DNA from: Ostrinia nubilalis
Lineage: Eukaryota; Arthropoda; Insecta; Lepidoptera; Crambidae
NCBI RefSeq assembly: GCF_963855985.1
Contig: NC_087099.1
Span: 14,848,001 to 14,912,000 of the forward strand
Direction of reading: 5' to 3'
Length of the DNA stretch: 64,000 nucleotides
A model generated the notes under the pieces. It worked only from the letters and a program-made list of their open reading frames with translations. It ran no database searches and was not told the origin of the DNA. Made by a program: the position numbers and the translations under genes. Positions 1-14,243 of the stretch are shown here, piece after piece (within the stretch, counting starts at the first letter, position 1; each line of letters opens with the position of its first letter).

Positions 1-14
1 TCTTTCTCCTCCAG

Positions 15-1939
15 GTACAAACTCTGATCGTGGAAAACCACAGCGACAAAGACGTAGAAAGTCACGGAATCGGAGCAGTCTTAAGATCCATGCGAGACCA
101 GACTGTCCCACTGTTCAAGAGACCGCTGCTCCCATGGACTTGCTTGACGTGCTTCGTACAATTTGGGATATTTGCCACGTTAGTATTTCTATCCTTCTCC
201 AATTCTCCATAATAACACGTGGTACCTATAATCCTATATGGTTTTGAAAATTCTTTCAATACAGACCTATGATATTAGTCATAGAAATTGCCGAGACATC
301 TCTTTTCTTTTAGCTATCATAGAAAACGAATATTTTCAGGACTAACGGATTCTATGTATGGTTCCCTTCAATCCTTAACTCTTTGGCAAATCACGACGGT
401 GGAGAGGCGAGGATATGTGACATCCTTGATGCAGCCCGTACAACAGCTGACAATGGCACTATAGTAAGTTAAGAGTTGATGATTCATGCTTAAGTTAGTT
501 TTAGAGTGTAGACTCTAATGTTCTCAACTTCTCATCTTAAATGGAATGGAATTACTCCAGATCGTAATCTCCTGAACTCCTCATAATTCCAGATTGAATG
601 CAACGACACTATGAACACGGAGACGTTCGAGCGCTCCATCTACATCGGCCTCGTCTTCTCCTCCATGTACATCCTCGTGGGATTCCTGGTGGACTTTGTT
701 GGCAAGAAGCCGATCCTGGTGGCGATCCTCTCCGTCACCGGGATGTGTGGCATTGGAGCCCATTTGGTGCACAACTCCCAAGTGGGAGTGGTGCTGTTTG
801 CGATCTTTCAAATGTCGGGAGCATGCATTGGCTTGATGACTGCTGTAGCCGTTGAGCTGTTTCCCACCAAATATAGGTATTTGACGCATCTTTAAGTAGG
901 TAACATAATTAAAAGACCAAAATAATGATGAATAATAGTGGTATAGAATACAAAGGACCTAGAAGAAGAATACCTATAGTTAGATTCCTATAAGAGTATT
1001 GTCGCAAGAATACTTATCTACTTACTTATGGTGTGAAATAGGGGATGAAAATGTTACTGCAAACACATCTTTTTCATCTTGAATGGTTAAATAACTGGAG
1101 CTAACTAAAAACAGAGATCATTATATTGCAAAGGTAGAAAGAGAGGTCTAAAATAGAAGTCAATTTAGAGTATTTTGTCATAAAACCATGTTCTTTCCAG
1201 AGCAATGGCAGTGTGCCTGTCAATGATGATGGGCCGCGTGGGCTCCATGGCGGGCTCCAACCTCATTGGGGTGTTCCTGCAGACCAACTGCGGCATCAGC
1301 TTCTACCTCTTCGGAGGAATTATCATTGGTACATATTATCATCATTCAATTAACTTTCTAAAGTTTTAATAGTTTCTAGTAAAGGCAATTTAATAAAAAA
1401 TGTTTACGTATCAAACGCAAATGATACAACTTCAATCTCTTGAGATTGTAGAGAATACCTAAATAAGATTATAACTAATGTAAGTTTACTTTTTATAATT
1501 GTTGAAAAACGTTAGACGAAAATTAGAAAATCATGCTTTGTGGCGTACCTTGGAAGAGGCCTACTGCAACAAGCGGCCTAATAATCCTAATGCTGAAGAT
1601 AATTTGCTATTTCATGAGCCATTTTAACCGCTTGAGTCCCAGACGGCATTCATTAATGTCATAACAATTGATTATCTATTGTGTCTAGATTCGCGGGCCT
1701 TGAAGGATTAATTGCATTTATACGAGTAAGCATCATATGTTGTTCCCACCACTAAACCTCTTAGGATTCGGGAGTCCTGGATCTTGTTACATGAAGTGAT
1801 TTCTTCAAAACTGGCAATTAACTCTTCTCTCTTCCCAGTGAACGCAGTCTTTTGCCTCACTCTCCCCGGGAGGAAGGACATACCCATCAGAGATACCGTC
1901 GTCGAACCGGCTGAAAACGAGACCCACGAGCCGGTATGA
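15..1939 (+). CDS. SV2-like MFS transporter, C-terminal part (5 exons)
   Basis: This is the last part of a major facilitator superfamily membrane transporter of the SV2/organic-solute type; the substrate is unknown. Exons are 15-178, 340-463, 593-876, 1201-1328 and 1839-1939, all with AG/GT borders and matching phases, giving 266 codons before TGA. The protein starts in a cytosolic loop, passes a membrane helix (TCFVQFGIFAT) and a lumenal stretch with possible N-glycosylation sites (NGT, NDT), then about five more helices, and ends in a short acidic tail. The segment ending VELFPTKYR followed by a Met- and Gly-rich helix matches the end of the paralogue at 10307-13875, and the penultimate exon is 128 nt in both genes. 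The N-terminal half lies left of the window. Existence is clear; orthology is not resolved. Confidence 0.85.
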
Positions 1940-4900
1940 ACGCTCGGACTTAACCAGTATTAGAAGAACATAGAAGAACGCTCGGGTTTGAGCTTGAGTC
2001 GAGGGTTGACGGGACGATTGAGATGAGGACTTGAGAATCAGTCAGATTAGAGAATCTTGAATGGGGAGAATCATTGCGAAAATAGGAACCTGAAATACGA
2101 TAAGATGGACAGTTTGTACTACAAATTGAGTAGAATAAGGGTGGGCAGTCTCAAGAACAAAATTTACGCTTTTTAGGCTGTTTTGTGAGTTCATGATCTC
2201 AGTCGCCCCGTGTAAATTCCTCTATAGTTTAATTCTAAACAATGAGATTATTTAATTTATATACGTTATTAATTAGTGGTATAAATTGGTCATCGCCCCG
2301 GGTGCCAACCCATGCTACGCCGCCACTGTATAGTTTCAACCCCTTTCACTTATATTTTTTGCCACACTGTATTTTATAATTTTGTAACGAAAACTTCCAC
2401 GCTGAATTAAAAATCATAATAAAGCTATGTGTGTGTATGGTGCCTGCTTAAAAATGCTACAAGGTTATACTTTAAAGTAAGTAGGTACGCATACATTTTT
2501 GCAATGTTCTTTGTTATGCCTTTGTGATTCAGTCCTAATTTTGGCAGTACAAACTTATTATAAAAACAAACATGTTTATTTCGTCTTTTCTACTACAGAT
2601 GCTTATACGAGTATGGGACGAAGCTTCAAAATCTGACGAGGATGCATCAAAGGCATAAAAGAAAAATATCTTCCACATTTCAATATTTTTCTGAAGGTTA
2701 TACCAACTGAGGTTAACCTTGTGTGGAATATCAAAACGACGGCATAACTTGCTCCATCTAATATTTTCTTTTCGCATAATAAGTTTGATTCAAAAAACTT
2801 TTCAATGAGTGTGCCTCGTATCAAACACCACCGGATCACAAAAGTCAAACTCGTAACTAGTTCATTGATATCAGAAAATGTGTAAGATTCCAATAAAAAA
2901 AATATCTTGCGTAAAGTCCAAAAACACTAGTGTGCTAGACCAAAGAAAGACTGTTTTGCGTGTAATAATGCTAATTGGTATAAAGTGTATTTAAAAAATA
3001 ACCAAAAATGTATGTAAGTACCTAAAATAATAGAGTTAGCTTTAAGTTGTTGATAAGTAAAATAAATTATGAAAATATATTATTTTTATGTATTCACAGC
3101 CCTTTCATTTGCTTTTTTGATTTGATTTGATAAACATTACACACACAGTTTAACATAAAAGTACAAAAGGTGACAAAAGTGTGGTGCTTCAAAAGACACT
3201 CACTTTCATCAATGAAAAAGTGGCGCCAAAAGTCAATCCGTGCACTGCGCAGAAACTTGCGCAGTAAAACAAATTATCTTATATCAACTTCAGCCAAGAA
3301 ACCCCGATTTTCAGCCACCATGTGACCAAGCTTTTCACAGAAGCTTTTCACGAACGAAATGCTGAAACGGGAAATGACTTCCGCCCGCCCTAGAAAGCGG
3401 ATGTGAAGGTTTTCTACTTCCGGGAAAGCTGATCGAGGGCAGGGAAATTTCAGTTTTGTGGGCGGCAGTACCAGGCTCACAGCAAGTAGGAAGAGTCCGC
3501 GCGTTTCCACGGCGATTGTAGGGCGCGCATGCGTTGACCTATCGATTTTTAGATAGAACATTCGTAGGGAGCGGATAGGTACGAAAGAATGGATGTGGCA
3601 AACAATTATTCGGTTGCAAATAGTATTCAAAAGGGAAAAAGCAACTCTTATAATATTACTTTGTTGTTTGTGTCTTAAAAATCCTTTTTCTCAGGAATAC
3701 CAGGTGGTATTAATTTTAAATTCATATCTCAGATATTCGACCACATTGGAGTTATGAAGAAATTAAACATAAAACATTCATTAATTAAAACATTCTGCCT
3801 TTTTTACGGTTCTTTCAGCATAAACATGCAAAGTATAAAAAATCCAGAAATAGTTCACCATTATTATTTGAATTTATTTAATTTACCATGAATGTTGCTG
3901 TTTATTTCCTTAATGAATAAAAATAAAACATTAATGGAAAATAAGTAAGAACTTTTTCTTTGTTTCTCACTATTCTCGGTCACACTAAAAAGAATACAGT
4001 TGGTCAGGCAGGGTATTATGTACACAGATTTGGAATGAGACCTAGTCCAAAGTTATTTAGCTTCACATCTCCTTGTCGCATTCCTTTCGCATTGTTTCGC
4101 GTGTTTCCATCCCCTCGCGTTCATGCGCGCCTGGTAGCTCAGATGTCGCGGAAATTTGTCTACGAAGATCTCAAGCGCTTTCTCACTCGGAAAATCTTAT
4201 TGATAAAGAAATTCCCACTTCTTGAGTTCACTTTTCGCATTTTATACACTTCCTGCACCACACTTTGTGCGAGTTCGAGCTTGCACCGCTCAAAAGACCG
4301 CCCTAATAATGCAGATCGGAAATTCCAGCAAGGAAAATAGGAAACGGGAAAAGCGTGTTCCCAACTGTCAAAACAATGGGGACTTCAAAGTCCACCTAGC
4401 GCCATCAAATGGTTGACGGATCCGCCATTTTAGGCAAAAGTACCAGGAGCGCAAAGCTCGCAAGGAGGTTATTGATTTTTCCGCAGTGCGTGGGAGCGGG
4501 ACGACGATAGCGCGCTGAGCTCTGCCATGATTACTACGATTTCACCCCATTCCATTACTACCCCATCCCCCGAGGAAAAACAGCAACAAGTAGAGCACTA
4601 TCTTCAGCTTATGAGGCCCTGGTAGCTGCACGTTTTAGTGCCCAGTGCTGGCGCCCCAATCGCATTGGGGGAGCGGTAAAAGTCCCCAAATTATTTATTT
4701 TAAATTAAATAGGCCTATTAATAGTCTTAGTAGATGTGGTGGACTGCAGTGGACTGTATGCGTTTGTGTGTGTTCGAGAGCGCTGACCGGACGATGATGA
4801 CTGCCGTTGAGAGCTTGCCCTTACTATGTCAGGCGTAGTAGGTGCTACTTGCAGGAATAAAACCACTATTTCACTTGCTGAGACTTCTCGCGTTTATTAT

Positions 4901-6022
4901 TCGCTTCCTTTTCTCAGTTCTTGCTTCTTCAGATCACTTGTTGCTTGGAGCACTTGTTCTCTGAACTGAACATGCCAGCTGGAGCGGTTCATTCCGTATT
5001 TATGGGGAGCGGCTATCTCCATCCCGCTTTCACATGCTATTGCTATCCCTGTCTTCGGGAAATCCACAGTTTTTGCTAATTTTCTCCAACTGGCAGGTAG
5101 TTTTACAATGGTTTCTTATTTTCTACAGATGCGTAATTAATTTATCTACATTATACAAAAAGTTTCATCACAAAATTCCCAAAATTGGCGAAGTTATTGA
5201 CAAAAAACCTAAAACGGCTCTCTTTACGGTATTGCCTCGCGCAACGGACCATCCGTGCAAGACAAGGACAAAACATATTGCTATCTCACGCTCTAGAATG
5301 TTCGAAGCGAGAGGTCCGATATTTCTGTCTCGTTTCTTCTCTATTTTTTCCTGAACATTCCAGATTTTCCAGAAAAGTGTGAAAGAGAAGCTATTTTGTG
5401 GAAGTGAGAGATCAGATAATGCAAGAAAGAGGCCTACCGAGTGAGTAAGCGAGAGAGCCTGATGGTTTTCGCTACGGTATTGCCTTTTTGGCGAAAATTT
5501 CATGTTCATTTTCTTAATTACGAAACAGATTAATTAGCTAGTTTGCACTATTTGACATGATGCTGCCAACATTAATCTTGACTATTATTGACGTCGCTAA
5601 CAGTAGAAATAATTTTAGTAATAAAGGCTGGCAGCTAATAAAGGATTTTCTGTTAAAATATTAACAAATCACATACCTAATACGTTCATTTAAAAAAATC
5701 ACAGATTTAGTGCCTCACACGAGAATAAAATAAAAAATTATAAACATGACTTTTAGAGGCACGATACGAATCAATCAATGTTATACGTGCGCCAGTGGCG
5801 CCAACATTTCCATTGGAAAACATATGATTCTAACGAAACTTACGAAAGTGGAAAGATTAGCGTGGTAAATTATAAATATTGGGTAAACTTCCAAGCATTT
5901 AAAATATTTTCTTTTCCCAACTCTAATCGATATATGAGACATTGACAATAAATACTTTTTTGCATGTGAAATAAAATGAACTATAAATTACAGACAGGAA
6001 GAGATGGTAATTACTATTTTAA
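1940..6022. other. intergenic stretch, no gene seen
   Basis: There is no coding exon that I can support. An AATAAA at 2418-2423 could end the transporter transcript. Positions 2292-2327 hold a hAT-like end fragment that recurs near 33890-33928. Positions 3250-3420 hold a repeat (aaacaaatta, gattttcagccac, agcttttcac) seen again at 10755-10855 just upstream of the second transporter's exon 2. Positions 5217-5490 carry two direct copies of acggtattgcct. Open frames here are short and lack protein-family features. Confidence 0.5.
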
Positions 6023-6098
6023 ACGCCCGTATTCACAAACATTACTATGATATCTCACAGTGCACGTGCACGCAAAGGGTGCAGGGCCGGATCTACCT

Positions 6099-7997
6099 TT
6101 TTTTTTTTTTTTTTTTTCGGTGGTAAAAATGCATTGAGTTGCATACCCGCCACTGTGGTCAGGCGGCGGGTTATGTGGGGCTCTCCCCTCCAGAAGGGAG
6201 GGGCCTACCCACTAAAAATCCACCATCTCCGTCTCGCTGAGCACAGGTGGGAGCCGGTGTAGCGAGGCCTTTCCCGACATGTTCCACCTATGCGCAGACC
6301 GTCTGCTATGCGTGCAGACTCCAACTTCGACCACGCCATCTTTGATTTTTATAGTTACAGTTTGTTGTACTGCAACTGACCACTCGGAGATATACAACTA
6401 TATACAAATGATATATACAAATGTACAAAGTGCTTATCTATATTTACATAATATACAATGGAGGCCAGCGGGTAGGTGTAAAAGGTCTATCCGCCGGCAC
6501 TCATAATGGACCTTACGCTATGACTAGTATTTGACTAGGTGTCAGAGACGACGCGCAAAAGCACGTCGCCTCCGGCCCAACCTTCTCCGCCGAGCAGGGT
6601 CAGCGAGGGGATCTACCTCCCTGGCTCGCTCGGCTTCCTCCTTTGCCGACATAACAGTCTCGCAAAAGACTTTCACCGCGTCCCATCCGTTGTCACTGCC
6701 GACCATGGCTCTAACCACCGCCGGCAGTGTTAAATCCAGTCCGATATTTGCGCATAGCGCAGCTCTTTGTTGTGTCCATTCCGGGCAGTCTTCCAAGGTG
6801 TGCTCCGCTGTATCGACATCGGCGCCACAATGGTGACATTGAGGTGTCCTCTCCCGACCAATACGGTGCAGGTATTTCCCGAAGCAACCATGCCCGGTCA
6901 ACACCTGCACCATGCGATATGTGAGAGAACCACTGCTCCTCTCTACCCACTGTCGTAAACAAGGTTGTAGAGCGGCGACTGTTCGATGCCCAGCACTGGG
7001 CTCCTCCAGCCATTCTGCCCACTCATCTAACATCAAAACACGGGCCTCGTCTCGCCAGTGCTCGATTTCGCGGGGGGCAGGAGGGTTACCATCGCGCCTA
7101 GCGGCAGCGGTTCGGTAATATACCTCTGACAGCACCTTGGCCTCGAGCTCCCACGGTGGAGTGCCCGCGAGTGCACATGCTGCTTCCCTTGAGGTCGTGC
7201 GGTATGCCCGTGCTATCCTCTGTGCCATTGTTCTTTGCGGCCTCCTCAGTGTTGTGGTATTGTCGCGCCCTAATGCGTCAACCCAAATGGGGGCGCCGTA
7301 TAGGGCCATAGATCTAATAACCCCTGCAAAAAGCCGGCGACACCCCGTGCGTGGGCCTGTCAAATTGGGCATAATCCTACTCAAGGCACCGGATGCCCTC
7401 AGTAGCTTGGGTGCGAGAGCTTTAAAGTGGGCCTTAAAGTTCCACCGGCTGTCAAGGACCAATCCTAAGTACTTCATGGTACCCCCGACACCGATGGAGA
7501 CGCCACCCACAACAAGTTCCGACCCCACTGGCGGTCTCTTCCGTGGCCCATGGAAGCAAATCGCTTCCGACTTTTCTAGTGCTACCCTAAGCCCAAGTCG
7601 CCGAATGCGACTTACAATATGCGCAGCTCCAGCTGTCGCTACAATGGCCGCCTCCCTAAAAGTATTTCCCTTTGCCGTGACTAGGGTATCGTCGGCATAG
7701 CACACAACATCCACGCCAGGCATTCCTGGGTCACGGATGGCCCAGTCGTAGCCAATGTTCCACAGGAGCGGCCCTAGGACCGACCCCTGCGGGACACCGC
7801 ACTCCACTGGCCTCCTGCCCCAGCCGTCGCTTGTTGGGAAAACCACTTCTCTCTCTCGAAGGTAAGCGGTTATGATTTGCCGCAGGTATTGAGGAACCTT
7901 ATGATGTTTCAGGGCCTCTTCAATACATTGGTGGGGTAGAGTATTAAAGGCATTGGCGATGTCTAGAGACACCGCCACTACACATCCCCCTCGTGCC
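6099..7997 (-). mobile_element. 5'-truncated R1-clade-like LINE
   Basis: A non-LTR retrotransposon on the minus strand. The plus-strand poly-T at about 6099-6117 is its poly(A) tail, and a target duplication atctacct flanks it (6091-6098 and 7998-8005). The 3' UTR is about 6118-6541. The insertion starts inside the reverse-transcriptase domain, so it is a dead-on-arrival copy, recent enough to keep a long open frame and a perfect duplication. Confidence 0.85.
6542..7997 (-). pseudogene. reverse transcriptase ORF2 remnant of the R1-like LINE
   Basis: About 485 codons remain open. Visible in order: RT motif A (SLDIANAFNTL), the RT loop GVPQGSVLGPLL, the catalytic YADDT box, the thumb region, and near the C terminus a CCHC-type knuckle (CHHCGADVDTAEHTLEDC), then a basic tail rich in Arg. 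This C-terminal knuckle after RT is typical of R1/TRAS/SART-group LINEs. The endonuclease and the N-terminal RT motifs are missing through 5' truncation. There is no reason to think it is a host gene; the upstream edge is the LINE target-site duplication. Confidence 0.9.
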
Positions 7998-8494
7998 ATC
8001 TACCTATGGGCTGATTGGGCTGCAGCCCAGGGCCCCGGGGTTACAAGGGGCCCCCAGATCCCGCTAAAAAGTAGGCCATAATTTAAAAAAAAAATAGTCT
8101 GTAAAGTCGGTTTACGGACGATATTTTTACGTGACAACGTCATAAGAAGTTTCAGCCCAGGGCCCCACAAATTCACGATCCGGCCCTGAAAGGGTGACAC
8201 ACGAACCAATCACAGAGCTCTATTCAACGCTGTGCGTTCGATTTGCTGCTTCCCTTAAGCAAGCATCGTTTGTGAATACGGGCGTGCATAAATACAATTC
8301 AATAAGCAATACGTGGACCGTGCAGGGACAACAATGGCAAAGTCACTTTAGTGGTATATGTTATTCATGAAAACAAAAAGCAAGTGAAACTAGTTTATTT
8401 CTTTGACATTGCATAAATTAGATAAACTAAGCAATAAGGCTAGGCTTGTTATTTGTCTTTGGTTATTTGAATTTGTTAAAAGAATTTATAATCA

Positions 8495-9778
<1,284 letters not shown>

Positions 9779-10306
9779 TATAGTAGATTAAAAATTATTA
9801 CAATATACCTTCTTAATGTAGGTAACTAAGTATGTATTAAATTGAAATTTATGAATAAATAAATAAATAAACGGTACAGGTACAAACGGCCATCTAAAAA
9901 GTCTTAGATGGTAAATAGAGTCAATGAAAACTGAAATAAAGTTAATCTTATTACTGAATCAAGACAACTAATTCCATTGTCTTTAAATGCACTTCTCTCT
10001 TACGTATATAGGCATTGGGCACCTACAGCTAAAAACTTTTTAAATCAAGCGAACATACAAACATGCGTTATTTATTTTAATAAGATACATCTACTTTAAT
10101 TTATTCATTCCAATTGTTGTTAGTATGCAGAATTGTCAGCAGAACGGATCTTGCTTCTCTTTTACGTGAACAGGTACTTAGTTTATGAGAAAAAACAAGA
10201 ATCAAACAAAATCAAAAATATTTTTATTTAATTAAACTTATGAAACACGATAAATGTAAGTAAATAAATATTTTTATGAAAGGGTGCAATATAAAAAAGT
10301 TGGAAA

Positions 10307-13300
10307 ATGGCAAACTTACACGCAAAGGATTGCAAAAGACTGGAGTTTGATGAAGCTATTGATGTGACAGGTAAGAATAATATTACATAAGTACCTATTA
10401 AAGCCTGGTCCGTGAGCACGTAGAATCCCGTCCAATGACCCCAAGCTGCCCATCCTTGTCGCTCGCACGTAATTATATTGCTGTTGCGACTGTGCGATGC
10501 GCGCCCGCAGTGAGTGTGCGAGCGCGACAGCAACATAATTACGTGCGAGCGACAAGGATGGGCAGCTTGGGGTCATTGGACGGGATTCTACGTGCTCACG
10601 GACCAGGCTTTAGATGTTAATATCATTGGGAACAGCTAGCCTTTCCAATGACTTCCTGCTACATCATTGGAGAAGGCCGTCCTATGGCTGAAACATAGAG
10701 TTAATGGGCTGAAATGATGATGGAGAATAGGACCATCCGTATTCTTGGCGGATAGTTGGGCAGTAAAACAAATTAACATCAACTCCAACTGACAAGCCTC
10801 GATTTTCAGCCACAAAGCTTTTCACAGAAGCTTTTCATGAACGAAGTGCTGAAATTCCTGCAGGAAAGACTACTAGGTCATTTAACTAAAAATTATGATC
10901 ACTGACTAAGTTTCCTTTCTTCTAACCCTAAAGGTTTCGGCAAATACAACGTGAGCGTTCTGACGGCTTGCTGCCTGCTCATCCTGGCCATGTACCTGGA
11001 CATCTTCGGCTTCTCCGTGGCACTGCCGGCGGTGGCCTGCGACATGAAGCTCAGCACCGCGCAGCAGGGGCTGCTGTCGGCTGTGCCACTTATTGGTAGA
11101 TATTTGATCAAGCAACTGATTGAAATGATGATCATAACGCGGTGAATGGTATAGATTTTTCCGTAGTACATAGCAGTCCTGTTCGAAAAATTCTTCTTGT
11201 TCCAACTCAAAATCAACGGGAATTTCAGCGCAAGCCATGACGACGCCGCTTCTTGTAGAATTTACCTACTTCTATGACGTCTAAACTTTTTTAACATTTA
11301 AGTATGTGCACCAACATATTCGGCAGTAAAGTAACAAAATTTCATCCTTACGGCAGTGGCAATATACAGTTAGCACACCTGCTAATAAAGTTATTTAGTT
11401 ACCTAACCTTATTTTTTTAAGGTCCCATTTTTTACTTGCTACACCTGTTAGGGTCATGAGTAGCTGCAATTTCACAGGTGTAATGATATCGTCGTACGCC
11501 TGGGGGCTGTGTGCAGACACAGTGGGCCGGCGCAGGAGCCTGCTCATCGCCATGCCGGTCGGCGCCATCTTGAATGTGGCAGCAAGTATGGCGCCAACTT
11601 ACTTGACGCTCGCCATTTTGAAGTTCATGTCAGCCTGCTTGTAAGTAGTTTTGTATATTCGCCCGTCGCACGACGTCCACTGCTGGATAAAGGCCTCCCT
11701 CAAGGATTTCCTCAACGTCTGGTTCTGCGCTGCCTGCATTCAGGTGCTTCTTGCGACCTTCACCAGATCGTCAGTCTACCTTGTAGGCCTGCCCACACTA
11801 CTACGTCTTCCGGTTGCTTGATCTTTATATAATTATTTTATTTATTGTTTCAAAAACCATTTTCATTACATTGTCCAGTACATCATCAGCGAATGCCGCG
11901 GCGTTTGTTCTGGTTGGGGAGAGCGCTCCGCGACGCGTGCGCAGCCAGTTCATGTTCCTGATGGCCAGCGCTACCATGGTCGTGCAGCTCGTCATATGCG
12001 GTCAGCACATTTAATGTATTTTAATGAAGATCATGTCTCCCTAAAAAGCTCAGAGCAGAAACTACTTATTGTTCCTAAAAAAAAGTTAGATACAGTAAGC
12101 TTTTAACTGTGGACTAATGTCCACGGTCTATATCTATTTGAAGATGATGATCATCAACTTAGCTAACTCCCACTAACATTCTTTTACAGCATTCGCCCTC
12201 CCAATATTCCAATTGACCTTTGCAATCCCAATCTCCTGTCTCTCCCTGATCTACCGTCCTTGGCGCCTTCTTCTCCAAGTCATCAGCTTGCCGGGCGTTA
12301 TTGGTTCTATAGGCGTACTGGCTGTGTATGAGAGTCCCAAGTTCCTGCTCAGCCAAGGCAGAGAAGTTGAAGCGATGGACGTCTTGAGAGCTATGTATAG
12401 GTGGAATGGAGTCAGCAATAAAGCAGAATTTCCCGTAAGTCTGTGCAAGATGTGCTACTTAAATGCCTTCTCTCTTAGATAAAGCCTTCTCTTTAAAAAA
12501 AATATTTAATTTATTACTTGCTTTTCTAACTAGATAGAAGCCGTTTACCTTGAAGAGATCGCAACGGCAGATGATACCAAAACCGTCAAAATTGGTTTCC
12601 TAAGAAGAACGTGGAACCAAACCGCCCCGCTTTTTAAACCCCCTTTGCTCTACAACTCCTTGAAGCTCTACTACATACTTTTATGCGCATACATGACGTG
12701 AGTATGACCTTGCAACCAAACAGTCATTATTCATATTGAACATACGGGTTGGTCTACTGTTTGCCAATATTCTAGCTGGTAATTTATTCATAACCACTAC
12801 CTATTTTATGGTTTTGAATCTCGCATGCGTAACAGAATTTGCCAATATTTTCCAGATCAACGGGCTACACAATGTGGGTACCCACCATGATCAATGCCTA
12901 TTTCGACCGAGAGGATATGTCAGGCCAGAGCTTCTGTCAGGTTGCTAGTAGAGCTGCCAGTTCCCAGGAAATTGTAAGTACTGAAATCAGATAATATTTC
13001 ATTGGAATAACATCACTCGGTCTCACGTTAGTCACAATTTTCTACCCCCAGAATGATCCAGATCTCAAAAGCGAACCTGACTGTAATCAAGCCATCCAGC
13101 CTCTAACACTCTACGCTGTCATGGTCTACTCGGGAGTCAGCACGTTATTCTCTATTCTCCTCTCCTTTGTCGTCGGCTTACTCGGCAAGAAGCGGAGCAC
13201 CTTGTCAGTCTTCATCATAGCAGCTCTAAGCGGGATCCTGCTGCTTTTCGTGACGATCCCACTGCTGAGCATTGGGCTCTTCTTCGTGTTTTTATACGTG

Positions 13301-13875
13301 GCTTTGATCTTGGGGAATATAAACACGTATTTGGTGGAGCTGAATCCAACTCATCTTAGGTAAGGTCAAAATAAGTATCCAGCTTGTGAAGTAGTAGGCC
13401 ACAGTTTCAGCTACCCATTTCCGTTTTTTCTCTAGCTTTCATCAAACTGTGATGAATGGTGAGCACGAGACGACATAACCGGAAATGAGTAGCTGGAACT
13501 TTAGCCCATACTTAGTACATAGAAGTATAACTTCACTCAGTAGGTAGATCTACAGTTCAGTAGTTACAAATAAAGCAGAAGTTTAACTGTACTTTTGTAT
13601 TTTTACTTTAGAGGTATGGCGACCTGCCTGTCGGTGGTGGTGGCTCGGGGCTTCGGGTTCTTCAGCGTGCAGTTGATCGCGGGCCTCCTGGCTGATCACT
13701 GCACGCCTATGATTAGCGGCTACGTGGTGCTGATCATTAGTTAGTATTTCCGTTAATTATTTCACTATGTTTAGCTTAAGTTTCAATTAAATTTTAAGCG
13801 CAAATCACACACCCTAAGAATTGCAATGATTTTTCAGGTGGCTTGGCTGTATCCACATTGCTACCTCCGGATTAA
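10307..13875 (+). CDS. SV2-like MFS transporter, complete, 503 aa
   Basis: A twelve-helix-type major facilitator protein, paralogue of the partial gene to its left. Ten exons join in phase: 10307-10370, 10934-11095, 11478-11640, 11879-12000, 12190-12434, 12534-12697, 12856-12973, 13052-13359, 13612-13739 and 13838-13875 (1512 nt, 503 aa, TAA). The first ATG lies in a short acidic N terminus (MANLHAKDCK). Helix 1 contains YLDIFGFSVALPAV. The loop after helix 2 has the MFS signature CADTVGRRRS, and the next loop pair has GESAPRRVRSQ, as in SV2 and related carriers. A large lumenal segment (about residues 305-355) follows helix 7. The short exon 1 and large introns carry a palindromic MITE and an RTE fragment. 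Substrate and tissue cannot be inferred. Confidence 0.92.
10400..10612. mobile_element. near-perfect palindromic MITE, family A copy 1
   Basis: About 210 bp that fold onto themselves from taaagcctggtccgtgagc to its complement. It lies in intron 1 of the transporter. A second copy with the same ends and core is at 21080-21293 inside the SDR gene. No coding capacity. Confidence 0.85.
11664..11816 (-). repeat. RTE-like LINE 3' end fragment
   Basis: The block gacgtccactgctgga..aaggcctcc, then agatcgtc, then a run ending cttccggt, recurs at 22121, 28858, 33209 (opposite strand) and 37989. Read on its sense strand the better copies encode a C-terminal tail (RWTDDL, EAYVQQWT) and end in (ATG)n, as lepidopteran RTE-type LINEs do. 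This copy is degenerate and lies in intron 3 of the transporter. Confidence 0.65.
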
Positions 13876-13897
13876 GCAGACCACTTTAAATTGAATG

Positions 13898-13903
13898 AAT
13901 AAA
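13898..13903 (+). terminator. poly(A) signal of the second transporter
   Basis: AATAAA lies 23 bp after the stop codon of the 503-aa transporter. A T-rich stretch follows. It implies a very short 3' UTR. Confidence 0.6.
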
Positions 13904-14243
13904 ATATAAACATACAAAACAATAATTTAATGTGTTTAATTTTATCAAAAAATACCATGGCTCCTCAAGGTTAAACAAATCCGTAATCCAAATTTACTTA
14001 AAAAATCCCTCTCTTGATTTTAAAGGGCTCTCTTCACAGGCCATACCATAGGCTCTCTTGGAGAAGCACCATCTAGCGCCATCAAGTCACTGAGCTATTT
14101 GATTGAGCTAAGAAGAGCTAATAAACCGGAAGAGACGTTTAATCTATGACGTTTCTTTTTTGTATTTGGCAACACTTTCACCTGCTCATCCGTCATCCGT
14201 GATCTGTCAAACTGTCATTCACTTTTGTGGAACCGCTAGCGAA

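Larger units (their letters stand above)
6082..8188. mobile_element. hAT-type MITE (CAGGGCCGGATC ends)
   Basis: The element begins cagggccggatctacc and ends gatccggccctg. It is flanked by the identical 8-bp target duplication aaagggtg at 6074-6081 and 8189-8196. Terminal CAG..CTG repeats with an 8-bp duplication are the hAT hallmark. Without the LINE inside it is about 200 bp, with no transposase. Confidence 0.85.
6023..8285. mobile_element. outer inverted-repeat element holding nested insertions
   Basis: Its ends are a perfect 18-bp inverted repeat, acgcccgtattcacaaac at 6023-6040 and its complement at 8268-8285. No coding capacity of its own is visible. Without the insertions it would be a MITE of about 150 bp. 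A hAT-like element sits inside it, which in turn contains a LINE. Confidence 0.6.

Noticed and set aside
3274..3630. A 118-codon minus-strand frame
   Set aside because: It runs through a repeat also present at 10755-10855 and has no protein features.
11431..11477. An earlier acceptor for exon 3 of the complete transporter
   Set aside because: Starting after the AG at about 11451 or 11460 gives a stop or wrong phase; the acceptor ttcacag at 11477 keeps phase and gives the expected GVMISSYAWG helix.
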